A stretch of 33,781 nucleotides of DNA from an uncultured Bacteroidales bacterium (GCA_944326385.1 CALVDT010000091.1:1-33781), one strand, 5' to 3'; numbered from the stretch's first letter, positions 25,249-33,781 are shown. Translations and numbers: made by a program. Notes: a model not told the origin generated them from the letters alone.

Positions 25249-28062
25249 TTATTCAGCGGCTTCCGGGCCATCTTCCGGCGACATGACAACCTCTATGAAG
25301 TTGCCTTGCGAGATGATGTCGCGGATGGCGGCCTTGATGTTTTCGGCGTTGATGTCAGCCAGAGCTGCTTCATAAGCCTTGTCGTAGTCTATGCCATATT
25401 CATAGTAGTACTTGATGTTACCCATCCAGTAGCTGTTGCGTATGCGTGACTCGGGGATGTTCTTCTTGAAGTTCTCAATGGCCATTGAAAGCTGTTCCTC
25501 CGTAGGTCCGTCATTCATGAGACTTGTCAGGCCTTCCACAGCTGATTTCCGGAGTTTGTCCACAGATTCAGGGTTGGTGTCGAAATAGACCTGTATCATG
25601 GCCCTGTCTTCCGGCTTGTCTGCGAAATTGAAGTTTATGCTTGCTCCGTATGTGCCTCCTTCTTCTTCACGAAGTGTCTTCACGTAGATCATGTCCATGA
25701 TGTACTGGGCAGCATTCATTACTACGGCCTTGTTGAGTGAGTACGGCATGTATGACGTGTAGACTTGAAGTACGGTGCTCTTAGGTGTCTCCATCTTGAC
25801 ATTGATTATGTCTTCCACTTTGCCTTTGGCCATGTCTTCGTGCCTGTCTATCCATTTGTGCGCTTTCTTGCCCTTAGGAAGGGAACCGGCATATTTCTCG
25901 ACGAGCGGCTTGAGTGAGTCGAGGTCGACGTTGCCGACAATCACGAGTGTCGCACCTGCGATGTTGTCGTAAAGGTTGCGGTAGACTCTTTCGATTGTGG
26001 AAAGGTTTGCTTTCTCGAGTATTTCATCGCTTATGATGAGTTTTCTCGGGTTGCCGTCGTACAGAACCTTGTTCAGTTCCTGCTGGAACTTGAAATTAGG
26101 CTGGTTCACGATGTTCGGAAGGAGAGCCTTGATCTGGGATATTCCTGTCTCGAATTCTTTTTCATCGAAGCGCGGCTCCATGAATGTGAGGTAAAGCAGC
26201 TGGAACGCAGTCTCCAGGTCTTTCGGAGTCGAAGCTGCACTGATGCCGTGGCTGAGGCTGCCGATGAACGGGGAAACGCTTACCGATTTGCCGGCCAGTA
26301 TCTTAGGCAGGTCGGTTCCGGAGAATTCCGAGATACCGGTGTTCTGAAGGAAGATGCCGAAGACATTGTCCTCGAAAGAAGGAAGATCCTCGGTCTCGAT
26401 GAGGGAGCGGCCTCCATCCATATAGAGCTGCATGGATACTCTGTCCTTTTCATAGTCCGTAGGGAGAACGACCACTTTAAGACCGTTTTTCAATATCCAT
26501 TCAGTGGCTCCGTAGATGGTCTCTTTCTCTTTCTTTACAGGAGAACCTGCAAGTGCGGAGACGTCAAGAAGAGGTCTGTCGAAATCCTGTGCTTCGTTGG
26601 CCTTGATTTCCGAAGCCTTGACCTCCTCTATGGCAGCAAGGAAATCGGCTTCCGAAGGCTGCTCCAGTCCATCCTTTTCAGGAGCCTTGTATAATATCAC
26701 CATGTTCTCATCAGTGATGAGCTGCGATGCCAGCTGGTTTATAATGGCTGCATTGATCTGGGCGGCAATCTGCTTGGCAAGTTCATATTCCTTGTCAGGT
26801 TCCATGTATGGATAATTGTCGAAGAAATTGCTGATGTAGCTCTGGACAAATTCAGCGTTTTTCCTCGAATCAGCCCCTTGTGCCTGCATTTCGTAGTAGC
26901 TCAGCAGATTCTCCTTTGCCCTGTTCACCTCATCATCCGTGAAGCCGTACAGTTTCATTTTCTCGACTTCGGTCAGGAACGCCTTGAATGAACTGATGCC
27001 TTCCCCGTTTCTGCAGGAGACATTTCCCATTGACACTTCGCATGTCTCGCAAATCTCACCGATGCCGAAGCTTGCGCTCAGGAACGGTGCGTCAGGCTGG
27101 GCGGTGATGTCATTGAACCTTTCAGCCATGACACTGGAGACTATGTATTTTATGAAGCCCATCGTGAAGCCGATGTCCGTGCTGTTGAACTCTTCAGGAA
27201 GAGGTTCACCTTTCCACATGATTTCCAGCGCAGTGTTTGTGGCTTCAGGGTCGGTGATGATTCCGATTACAGGTTCCGTATTCCCCGGTATCTTGTGCAC
27301 GTCCTTCGGCTTCGGGTTTTCCTGTGCAGGTATGTCGCTGAACAGGGCCTTTATCTTGGCTTCTATCTGGTCGACATCGATGTCTCCCACTACAATTACG
27401 GCCTGCAGGTCAGGGCGGTACCATGTATGGTAGAAGTTGAGAAGGCTTTCAGGTTTGAAAGTCTTCAGGTTCTCCTCGCTGCCGATCAGAGTGCATGTCG
27501 CATATTTCGAGTCTCCGAAATAGTAGGGGAGAGACTTCTCGTGCATTCTCCAGTCTGCTGTCCTTCTGGTCCTTCTTTCCTCAAGGATGACCCCTCTTTC
27601 CGCATCGATTTCGGCAGGGTCGCAGGTGACGTAATGTGAGTAGTCATGCATGATGAGCAGGCAGGTATCCACAATGCCTTCCCTGATGACAGGGATATTG
27701 TTCAGCATGTAGGTGGTCTGCTCGACTCCTGTGGATGCATTGATATTCCGTCCGAACTCAGCCCCTATCTTCTGCAGATAGTCGAGCATCGATTTGCCTG
27801 GAAGATTCTTTGTCCCGTTGAAGCACATGTGCTCCAGGAAATGTGCAAGACCATCCTGATCCGGTGTCTCCTGGATGGCGCCGACATTGGTTGCCAGATA
27901 GAACTCTGCTCTCTGGGCCGGTTTGTCGTTGTGCCTGATGTAGTATGTCAGGCCGTTCTCCAGCTTGCCTTTCCGTACTTCCGGATCGTTCGGCAACTGG
28001 GTCTGCCCGGACATTGATACCGCCGTGAACATGACGGCAAACAGCAATAATATTTTTTTCAT
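25249..28062 (-). CDS. Secreted M16 family (pitrilysin-type) zinc metalloprotease
   Basis: A 937-residue two-half M16 peptidase. It begins with a signal peptide (MKKILLLFAVMFTAVSMSGQ) and so should act in the periplasm or at the outer membrane. The inverted zinc motif HFLEH is at residues 74-78 and the distal glutamate lies in the ERGVILEERR block. The second half (from about residue 520, ATEWILKNGLKVVVLPTDYEKDR) is the usual inactive M16 half, with a final GTYGASINFNF segment typical of the family. The ATG is chosen by the signal peptide. Divergent from a LysR regulator, which may control it. Substrate unknown. Confidence 0.93.
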   Translation of the reverse strand: MKKILLLFAVMFTAVSMSGQTQLPNDPEVRKGKLENGLTYYIRHNDKPAQRAEFYLATNVGAIQETPDQDGLAHFLEHMCFNGTKNLPGKSMLDYLQKIGAEFGRNINASTGVEQTTYMLNNIPVIREGIVDTCLLIMHDYSHYVTCDPAEIDAERGVILEERRTRRTADWRMHEKSLPYYFGDSKYATCTLIGSEENLKTFKPESLLNFYHTWYRPDLQAVIVVGDIDVDQIEAKIKALFSDIPAQENPKPKDVHKIPGNTEPVIGIITDPEATNTALEIMWKGEPLPEEFNSTDIGFTMGFIKYIVSSVMAERFNDITAQPDAPFLSASFGIGEICETCEVSMGNVSCRNGEGISSFKAFLTEVEKMKLYGFTDDEVNRAKENLLSYYEMQAQGADSRKNAEFVQSYISNFFDNYPYMEPDKEYELAKQIAAQINAAIINQLASQLITDENMVILYKAPEKDGLEQPSEADFLAAIEEVKASEIKANEAQDFDRPLLDVSALAGSPVKKEKETIYGATEWILKNGLKVVVLPTDYEKDRVSMQLYMDGGRSLIETEDLPSFEDNVFGIFLQNTGISEFSGTDLPKILAGKSVSVSPFIGSLSHGISAASTPKDLETAFQLLYLTFMEPRFDEKEFETGISQIKALLPNIVNQPNFKFQQELNKVLYDGNPRKLIISDEILEKANLSTIERVYRNLYDNIAGATLVIVGNVDLDSLKPLVEKYAGSLPKGKKAHKWIDRHEDMAKGKVEDIINVKMETPKSTVLQVYTSYMPYSLNKAVVMNAAQYIMDMIYVKTLREEEGGTYGASINFNFADKPEDRAMIQVYFDTNPESVDKLRKSAVEGLTSLMNDGPTEEQLSMAIENFKKNIPESRIRNSYWMGNIKYYYEYGIDYDKAYEAALADINAENIKAAIRDIISQGNFIEVVMSPEDGPEAAE

Positions 28063-28104
28063 TTCAAAACAAGAATTGATTAGTTCTTTTTTACAATTGA
28101 CTTG

Positions 28105-28139
28105 CAAAGATAGTCTTTTTTCCTCCGTAAAACCTCAAA
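28105..28139 (-). promoter_or_regulatory. Promoter of the M16 protease gene
   Basis: TATCTTTG (28105-28112) on the minus strand is a full -7 match. TTTG at 28136-28139 is a possible -33 element, although at 23 bp it is a little far. Gives a leader of about 40 bases. Confidence 0.6.
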
Positions 28140-28177
28140 AAATACGGACACTTTCTGAAATTTTCGGGAACAAGTCC

Positions 28178-28185
28178 TAAATTTG
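28178..28185 (+). promoter_or_regulatory. -7 element of the LysR-type regulator gene
   Basis: TAAATTTG is a full match to TAnnTTTG. TCTG 20 bp upstream is a 3-of-4 match to the -33 element. It lies 66 bases from the divergent protease -7 box, so one bound regulator could affect both. Confidence 0.5.
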
Positions 28186-28212
28186 CCTGAAATTCAGGTC
28201 CGGGCGGACCTG
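28186..28212 (+). repeat. Two overlapping inverted repeats at the LysR transcription start
   Basis: CCTGA-AAT-TCAGG and the perfect 7-bp repeat CAGGTCC-GGGC-GGACCTG (28195-28201 with 28206-28212) share the CAGG bases, so in RNA only one can form at a time. They directly follow the -7 box. They may be an autoregulatory operator or an mRNA leader structure. Confidence 0.5.
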
Positions 28213-28239
28213 CAGACAATTAATATGCCATTTTTTATC

Positions 28240-29112
28240 ATGGATGATTTCAGGTTGAGGGTTTTTCTCGAAGTGGTGAGGACCGGAAGTTTCACCAGGG
28301 CAGCTGAGCGGCTTAAGATTTCGCAGCCTGCTGTCAGCCAGAATATAGCGGAGCTGGAAAGTTCCCTTGGTGTCAGCCTCTTTGACCGTTCCCGGCAGTC
28401 TGTCAGGCTGTCCGGAGAGGGGGAGCTCTTCAAGTCGTATGCCGACCGGATCGTCTACTGGTGCTCTGCGGCAGAGAAGATGTTCAGTGCAGCCGTGAGG
28501 AATTCCCCTGTCCGGGAAGTAAGGATCGAGGCCGGTGACGACATGTTGTCCTGCGTCCTGCCGGGAGTCCTCCGGGCTGTCCTGTCTGTGAATCCCGATA
28601 TCAGGTTCAGGCTTGAATCCGGCTCGGGAACCGGTACGGACCCCGATGTCACCATATTCACTGATGTGCTGAAGGAAGAGACCGGTACAGTTCCCGGCAA
28701 TGTGATGCTGGGATATTCTCATGCCTGTCAGGTCGTTTCTGCCAGAAATCCTTTGCCGCTCAAGAGAGAGTCTAATGAGCGTCCTCCGGTTTCTGGATGC
28801 GATATCGCGTACTGGACCGGGCCGGGGCCTGCATCTGGGGTCCTGCCGCCCGACATGCTGACGGACGTGAGGCTCGAATCCTCTTCAGTGGAAACCGTAC
28901 GCAGGTCTGTACTCGACTCTGCACATATGGCCGGCATTCTTCCTTATCATGCCGTCATGGAGGATGTGGAGGAAGGCAGGCTCGTCATGCTTCCGCTTCG
29001 TGAGCCGCTTTATACGATAAAGGCTGGACTCGTCTTTTCAGACGGGTTCAGCCGTACGTCTCTGGCAGGTCTGCTGTGCAGGAAACTGCGGGATTATTTC
29101 ACCGGTCAGTAA
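28240..29112 (+). CDS. LysR-type transcriptional regulator
   Basis: A 290-residue DNA-binding regulator. The N-terminal winged helix-turn-helix is classical: FRLRVFLEVVRTGSFTRAAE, then LKISQPAVSQNIAELESSLG and LFDRSRQSVRLSGEGE. A linker helix leads into a diverged effector-binding domain (EVRIEAGDDMLSCVLPGVL onward) with no recognisable ligand signature. The start giving MDDFRLRVF is the usual LysR start; an ATG 15 bases earlier is possible. Divergent from the M16 protease gene, an arrangement in which LysR regulators often control the neighbour. The stop codon overlaps the end of the convergent esterase gene by 7 bases. Confidence 0.92.
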   Translation: MDDFRLRVFLEVVRTGSFTRAAERLKISQPAVSQNIAELESSLGVSLFDRSRQSVRLSGEGELFKSYADRIVYWCSAAEKMFSAAVRNSPVREVRIEAGDDMLSCVLPGVLRAVLSVNPDIRFRLESGSGTGTDPDVTIFTDVLKEETGTVPGNVMLGYSHACQVVSARNPLPLKRESNERPPVSGCDIAYWTGPGPASGVLPPDMLTDVRLESSSVETVRRSVLDSAHMAGILPYHAVMEDVEEGRLVMLPLREPLYTIKAGLVFSDGFSRTSLAGLLCRKLRDYFTGQ

Positions 29113-30134
29113 TTTCTCAGGCTTTCAAGCCATCTGGCGAGGGATGCCTCAAATTCTGCACGGGCATATCCGAAGTTGTCATTCCCTACGAATTCAGCCC
29201 TTGAGAACCCCCATCCGTGGCCTCCGGAAGGATAAATGTGCATTTCTGCATCGATGCCGTTTTCCACAAGCCTGTTGTAGAAAATGATGCTGTTTATCAC
29301 GGGCACTGTCTTGTCATCGGTACAATGGGCAAGGAATACAGGTGGCGTATCTGATGTCACATTGTTGCTCAATGTATATTTCCTTATCAGCTCTTTATGC
29401 AGTTCCATGTCGGCTATCCACTGGTCGGCAGTCTTTCCTGCAGTGGCTGTCCATTTTTCATCATTGCCGATGAGATTCACTCTTGTCCCCCTGTGGGACG
29501 GAGTGTTGTCGATGGCTATTACCGGGTACATCAGAATGGAGAAATCAGGTCTGGTGATTCCGTCGGTGTACAGAGTCGTCGCAGAGGCTGCGAGATGTCC
29601 TCCGGCAGAGAAGCCCATGATACCTATCTGCTTTACGCCCCATTCGTCTGCATGTTGCCTGCAGTATCGGAATATCTCATGGATATCGGAAAGAGGCACC
29701 TCCCAGTGTCCGTTCGGCATCCGGTATTTTGCCACGGCTACAGTTATGCCCTGGTCTTTCATCCAGTCCGCAACATATAGACCTTCATTATATGACGATA
29801 CATATGCATAGCCTCCCCCAGGGCAGACTATGACCATCTGTCCGTTTGGCTTTTTCGGGAAGTAAAGATCGAAGCGGGCGTTTGCTGAAATATTCCCGAG
29901 GTTCCCGTTAGCCTGCATTTCCTCTTCGCCTCCAAGTCCGTTCGCTTCTTCCATCACTGTTCCGAGCGCTTCTGCTTCCTTACCTTGGACAGGGTCGGAA
30001 ATCGCCACGGGTTTATCCTGATACAGGAATATGGTCTTGTCAGGTCTGAGCTTTGTTCCTGGCTGTGCGTAGGCAGCTGCGGCCATTCCCAGCATCAGCA
30101 CAGCTGCGGATATAATCTGAACTGAATTTTCCAT
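29106..30134 (-). CDS. Secreted alpha/beta hydrolase (esterase-like)
   Basis: A 342-residue predicted exported hydrolase: signal peptide MENSVQIISAAVLMLGMAAAAYAQ. The fold signs are an oxyanion loop CPGGGYAYVSS, the nucleophile elbow GFSAGGH, an acid region HCTDDKTVPV and the catalytic-type histidine in PSGGHGWGF. It resembles the Bacteroidetes acetyl-xylan or carbohydrate esterase-like group, but no substrate can be read from sequence. A linker of about 60 residues, rich in Glu, Gly and Asn, lies between the signal peptide and the fold. The ATG is set by the signal peptide; an upstream in-frame start would lie upstream of the promoter. Follows nifJ on the same strand but behind that gene's terminator. 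Confidence 0.88.
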   Translation of the reverse strand: MENSVQIISAAVLMLGMAAAAYAQPGTKLRPDKTIFLYQDKPVAISDPVQGKEAEALGTVMEEANGLGGEEEMQANGNLGNISANARFDLYFPKKPNGQMVIVCPGGGYAYVSSYNEGLYVADWMKDQGITVAVAKYRMPNGHWEVPLSDIHEIFRYCRQHADEWGVKQIGIMGFSAGGHLAASATTLYTDGITRPDFSILMYPVIAIDNTPSHRGTRVNLIGNDEKWTATAGKTADQWIADMELHKELIRKYTLSNNVTSDTPPVFLAHCTDDKTVPVINSIIFYNRLVENGIDAEMHIYPSGGHGWGFSRAEFVGNDNFGYARAEFEASLARWLESLRNY

Positions 30135-30157
30135 TGCCGTTGTATTTTGTCTGTTGT

Positions 30158-30219
30158 AAAAACGAATGACTCTCACCTCTGCCGATGATCGGAAATCAAC
30201 CGCAAAGGTAAGAGTCATC
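30158..30219 (-). terminator. Terminator of nifJ
   Basis: On the minus strand a 12-bp stem with one G-U pair (30207-30218 with 30166-30177) encloses a 29-base loop that itself contains a small CCGA/TCGG hairpin. TTCGTTTTT follows (T5 at 30158-30162). It begins 21 bases after the nifJ stop codon. Confidence 0.65.
30203..30210 (-). promoter_or_regulatory. -7 element of the esterase gene
   Basis: TACCTTTG on the minus strand matches TAnnTTTG. It straddles the left arm and loop of the nifJ terminator. No good -33 element is seen. The esterase ATG is about 68 bases downstream. Confidence 0.45.
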
Positions 30220-30239
30220 TTCTTACGCTTGCCTCATGC

Positions 30240-33200
30240 TTATTCCTTGCCTGCGAGGCGCTTGTAGGTGTTCAGTCTGATCTTCGCGAAGTCTTCCGTC
30301 TTCTGGAGAAGCTCTCCTGCCTCGGCAGGGAACATCTTGTAGAGGGATGCGAATCTCACCTCACCTTTCAGGAAGTCCTGGAACTTGCTCCAGTCAGGCT
30401 CTTTGCTGTCGAGAGTGAACGGATTCTTTCCTTCTTCCTCAAGAGCAGGATTGTACCTGTAGAGATGCCAGTATCCGCAGTCTACTGCGAGTTTCTCTTC
30501 CTTCTGGCTGAGACCCATGCCTGCCTTCAGACCATGGTTGATACATGGAGCGTATGCGATGATGAGTGACGGGCCGTCATAAGCCTCGGCTTCCTTTATC
30601 GCATTGAAGAACTGTGCAGGGCTGGCACCCATGGCTACCTGTGCCACATATACGTAACCGTAGCTTATGGCCATCATTCCGAGGTCTTTCTTGCGGATTC
30701 TCTTGCCTGATGCGGCGAATTTTGCGATAGCTCCGACAGGAGTGGACTTTGAAGACTGTCCTCCGGTGTTTGAGTAGACCTCTGTATCGAGGACGAGTAC
30801 ATTCACATTCTCACCGGTAGCGAGCACGTGGTCGAGTCCGCCGTATCCGATGTCGTAAGCCCATCCGTCACCTCCGAATATCCACTGTGAGCGGGCAGGG
30901 ATGAAATGTTTGTACTCAAGCAGAGCCTTGCAGGTGTCGCACTTGCATTCTTCCATGAGAGGAACGAGGGTGTCGGCCACTTCTCTTGTGATCTTGGCAT
31001 CGTTCCTGTTCTCGAGCCATTTCGTGAACTGGGCCTTGATTTCATCCGTGCAGCAGGTGCAAGCAAGACCTTCTTCCATGAGTTTTGCCACAGTCATCCT
31101 GGCTCTGTCCGAACCGAGCTTCATTCCGAGACCGTACTCGGCATTGTCCTCGAAGAGCGAGTTGGCCCATGCCGGACCGTGTCCGTTTGCATTTGTGCAG
31201 TATGGTGATGCCGGGAATGATGCACCGTAGATTGACGAACATCCTGTAGCGTTCGATATCATCATGTGGTCACCGAACAGCTGGGTGATGGTCTTGATGT
31301 ACGGAGTCTCTCCGCAGCCTGCGCAAGCACCAGAGAACTCGAACAGAGGCTGTGAGAACTGTGCGTTCTTTACGTTCTGGAACTTGTTCTGAACAGTGTC
31401 CTTGTAGCCTACATGTGAGTGCAGGTAATCGAAGTTCGCCTGCTCGTGCTCCTGGGTGTCCTCCATGACCATGACGAGGGCCTTTTCCTTGGCCGGGCAG
31501 ACATCGGCACAGTTGCCGCATCCGGTACAGTCGGCAGGGGAAACCTGCATGGTGAATGTGTAATCCTTGAATACAGCCTTGCCCTGAGCCTTCTTGATGC
31601 CTGCCGGAGCTGCTGCAGCCGCTTCCGCTGTCATCAGGAATGGACGGATAGCTGCGTGAGGGCAGACGAATGCGCAGGTGTTGCACTGGATACAGTTCTC
31701 AGCCTTCCACTCCGGAACCTTTACGGCAACTCCTCTCTTCTCGTATGCCGCTGTCCCGTCAGGGATGGTTCCGTCAGGCATGTCCTTGAATACGCTTACA
31801 GGGAGGGTGTCTCCTGCCTGTGCATTCACGATGTCGGCAATCTGCTTTACGAATTCAGGTGCAAGCCTGTCCTTGTTAGGATTCTCGAATTTCGCAGTAA
31901 TGTCTTTCCAGTCGGCCGGTATTTCCACCTTGGTGTATTCACCGCCTCTGTCGACTGCTGCATAATTCATCTTGACCACATTCTCACCCTTCTTGCCGTA
32001 GCTCTTGTCTATGGCTTTCTTCATGTATGTCACAGCATCTTCGTAAGGTATTATGCCGGTGATCTTGAAGAAAGCAGACTGGAGGATGGTGTTGGTCCTT
32101 CCGCCGAGTCCGATTTCTGCGGCGATTTTTGTCGCGTTTATTATGTAGAGCGAGATGTTCTTCTTTCCGATTACGGCTTTTACATGGTCAGGGATTCTCT
32201 TGAGGGTCTCTTCTTCATCCCAAAGGCTGTTCAGAAGGAGTGTGCCGTTCTGCTTGATACCTTTCAGTACATCATATTTGTGAAGGTATGACGGAACGTG
32301 GCATGCCACGAAATCCGGTGTCGACACCAGATAAGGAGCCTTGATAGGGGAGTCTCCGAATCTAAGGTGCGAGCAGGTGTAGCCGCCAGACTTCTTGGAG
32401 TCATAGTCGAAGTATCCCTGGCAGTATTTCGATGTATGGTCACCGATGATCTTGATGGTGTTCTTGTTTGCACCTACAGTACCGTCGGATCCGAGGCCGT
32501 AGAACTTGCATTCGGTAGTTCCCGGCTTCACTATGCTGACCTCCTCTTTTACAGGGAGCGACTTGAATGTCACGTCATCTACGATGCCGATGGTGAATCC
32601 GTCCTTAGGCTCTGCAAGTTCGAGGTTCTCGAATACGGCGATGATCTGTGCCGGTGAAGTATCCTTGGATGAAAGACCGTAACGGCCTCCTACGATAAGC
32701 GGAGCGTTTGCCTTGCCCTGGAACAGTGCTTTCACATCCATGTAGAGAGGCTCTCCGAGAGCTCCCGGCTCCTTGGTCCTGTCGAGGACTGCGATCTTCT
32801 TTACTGATTCAGGCAGGACTTTCATGAAATATTTGGCTGAGAACGGTCTGTACAGGCGCACTACGATGAGGCCGTACTTCTTTCCTTCTGCAGCGAGGTG
32901 GTCGATAGTCTCCTTGATGGTTTCCGTCACCGAACCCATGGCTATGATGATGTTCTCGGCATCAGGTGCACCATAGTAGTCGAACGGACGGTAATCCCTT
33001 CCGGTGGCCTCGCTTATTTCTCCCATGTATCTTGCCACGATGTCGGGAACAGCGTCATAGTACTGGTTGCTGGCTTCCCTGATCTGGAAGAACACGTCGG
33101 CATTCTGGGCAGTACCCCTTGTTACAGGGCTGTCAGGATTCATCGCCTTCTCCCTGAATCTTGCGAGGGATTTGGTGCTGATCATGTCCTTGAGGACAGC

Positions 33201-33770
33201 TTCATCGATAAGTTCGATTTTCTGTATTTCGTGTGATGTACGGAATCCGTCGAAGAAATGTACGAAAGGAATGCTCGATTTGATTGTGGAAAGATGTGCC
33301 ACGGCAGCCAGGTCAAGAGCCTCCTGTACGGATGCGGATGCAATCATCGCGAATCCGGTCTGTCTGCAGGCCATGACATCCTGATGATCTCCGAAGATGG
33401 AGAGTGCGTGGGATGCAAGGGTTCTTGCCGAGACATGGAATACGCAAGGAAGCAGTTCTCCGGCGATCTTGTACATGTTAGGGATCATGAGGAGAAGACC
33501 TTGTGAAGCAGTAAAGGTTGATGTAAGGGCACCCGCCTGCAATGAACCGTGCACTGCTCCGGCAGCACCACCTTCACTTTGCATTTCGGTAACTTTCACT
33601 ACCTCTCCGAAAAGGTTTTTCTTCCCTTGGGAAGCCCATTCGTCAACATATTCAGCCATTGTCGATGATGGGGTGATCGGGTAGATGGCTGCATTCTCGC
33701 TGAAAAGATAAGCGATATGGGCAGCGGCATAGTTACCGTCACAAGTGATGAATTTTTTTTCGTTTGCCAT
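30240..33770 (-). CDS. nifJ: Pyruvate:ferredoxin (flavodoxin) oxidoreductase
   Basis: Single-chain, cytoplasmic, thiamine-diphosphate enzyme that converts pyruvate and CoA to acetyl-CoA and CO2 and reduces ferredoxin. The 1176 residues are full length. The N-terminal domain has CDGNYAAAHIAYLFSENAAIYPITPSS-type pyrimidine-binding sequence and the EGGAAGAVHGSLQAGA loop. A ferredoxin domain carries two 4Fe-4S motifs, CIQCNTCAFVCP near 690 and CTGCGNCADVCP near 748. GACAGCGETPY near 813 binds the proximal cluster. The diphosphate-binding GDGWAYDIGYGGLDH is near 967, followed by DTEVYSNTGGQ. The sequence before the ATG is only 11 bases, so its promoter is outside the window. Confidence 0.97.
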   Translation of the reverse strand: MANEKKFITCDGNYAAAHIAYLFSENAAIYPITPSSTMAEYVDEWASQGKKNLFGEVVKVTEMQSEGGAAGAVHGSLQAGALTSTFTASQGLLLMIPNMYKIAGELLPCVFHVSARTLASHALSIFGDHQDVMACRQTGFAMIASASVQEALDLAAVAHLSTIKSSIPFVHFFDGFRTSHEIQKIELIDEAVLKDMISTKSLARFREKAMNPDSPVTRGTAQNADVFFQIREASNQYYDAVPDIVARYMGEISEATGRDYRPFDYYGAPDAENIIIAMGSVTETIKETIDHLAAEGKKYGLIVVRLYRPFSAKYFMKVLPESVKKIAVLDRTKEPGALGEPLYMDVKALFQGKANAPLIVGGRYGLSSKDTSPAQIIAVFENLELAEPKDGFTIGIVDDVTFKSLPVKEEVSIVKPGTTECKFYGLGSDGTVGANKNTIKIIGDHTSKYCQGYFDYDSKKSGGYTCSHLRFGDSPIKAPYLVSTPDFVACHVPSYLHKYDVLKGIKQNGTLLLNSLWDEEETLKRIPDHVKAVIGKKNISLYIINATKIAAEIGLGGRTNTILQSAFFKITGIIPYEDAVTYMKKAIDKSYGKKGENVVKMNYAAVDRGGEYTKVEIPADWKDITAKFENPNKDRLAPEFVKQIADIVNAQAGDTLPVSVFKDMPDGTIPDGTAAYEKRGVAVKVPEWKAENCIQCNTCAFVCPHAAIRPFLMTAEAAAAAPAGIKKAQGKAVFKDYTFTMQVSPADCTGCGNCADVCPAKEKALVMVMEDTQEHEQANFDYLHSHVGYKDTVQNKFQNVKNAQFSQPLFEFSGACAGCGETPYIKTITQLFGDHMMISNATGCSSIYGASFPASPYCTNANGHGPAWANSLFEDNAEYGLGMKLGSDRARMTVAKLMEEGLACTCCTDEIKAQFTKWLENRNDAKITREVADTLVPLMEECKCDTCKALLEYKHFIPARSQWIFGGDGWAYDIGYGGLDHVLATGENVNVLVLDTEVYSNTGGQSSKSTPVGAIAKFAASGKRIRKKDLGMMAISYGYVYVAQVAMGASPAQFFNAIKEAEAYDGPSLIIAYAPCINHGLKAGMGLSQKEEKLAVDCGYWHLYRYNPALEEEGKNPFTLDSKEPDWSKFQDFLKGEVRFASLYKMFPAEAGELLQKTEDFAKIRLNTYKRLAGKE

Positions 33771-33781
33771 AATCGTTTAAT

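Noticed and set aside
31419-32291. 290-residue plus-strand open frame antisense to nifJ
   Set aside because: It overlaps the ferredoxin domain of a full-length, clearly coding nifJ; such long antisense frames arise from codon bias.
1-33781. CRISPR array, insertion sequence, prophage, defence or toxin-antitoxin system
   Set aside because: No regularly spaced repeats, transposase or integrase motifs, terminal repeats with target duplication, or typical small gene pairs were seen; codon use looks uniform.

Overview
The window comes from a Bacteroidales-type bacterium, most likely an obligate gut-type anaerobe. The signs are: repeated TAnnTTTG -7 promoter elements (several with a TTTG -33 element 19-21 bp upstream), weak or absent Shine-Dalgarno sequences, fimbrillin-type lipoproteins, a BF3164-like lipoprotein, a Na+-translocating NADH:quinone oxidoreductase (Nqr) operon, a one-chain pyruvate:ferredoxin oxidoreductase and an FMN riboswitch-led rib operon. 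I cannot name a genus from the sequence alone. The genes are mostly chromosomal housekeeping genes. I see no transposase, integrase, phage gene, CRISPR array or toxin-antitoxin pair, and no gene-free stretch longer than 300 bases.

Layout. 1-800: tRNA-Asp (minus strand) with its promoter, then a small heat shock protein with a clear terminator. 1-5.1 kb (plus strand): uvrA followed 6 bases later by the Kdo transferase gene waaA. 5.2-7.8 kb (minus): a two-gene fimbrillin-like lipoprotein operon. 8.0-8.7 kb (plus): a DUF47/PhoU-like protein from its own promoter. 8.8-14.8 kb (minus): nqrABCDEF, ending in a terminator shared with the DUF47 gene. 14.8-17.3 kb (plus): a UvrD/PcrA helicase. 17.4-21.4 kb (plus): a thioredoxin-domain lipoprotein, a short BF3164-like lipoprotein and a TolC-like protein. 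21.4-25.2 kb (minus): ribD-ribE-ribBA-ribH behind an FMN riboswitch. 25.2-28.1 kb (minus): a secreted M16 metalloprotease, divergent from a LysR-type regulator. 29.1-30.1 kb (minus): a secreted alpha/beta hydrolase. 30.2-33.8 kb (minus): nifJ.

How they fit together. NifJ oxidises pyruvate and passes electrons to ferredoxin, while Nqr oxidises NADH and pumps Na+; both belong to anaerobic energy metabolism. The rib operon makes riboflavin, the precursor of the FAD, FMN and riboflavin used by Nqr, and is controlled by FMN. UvrA and UvrD both act in nucleotide excision repair but are not co-transcribed here.

Most unusual observations. (1) The TolC-like protein lacks about 85 residues of its first helical hairpin, as shown by comparing its own two internal repeats. 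(2) The gene just before it, a BF3164-like propeller lipoprotein, also looks internally shortened in frame. (3) A long hairpin followed by six T lies between a strong promoter and the thioredoxin-lipoprotein start. (4) A -7 element for the esterase gene lies inside the stem of the nifJ terminator. None of these amounts to a clearly new system; they are specific loci worth checking.
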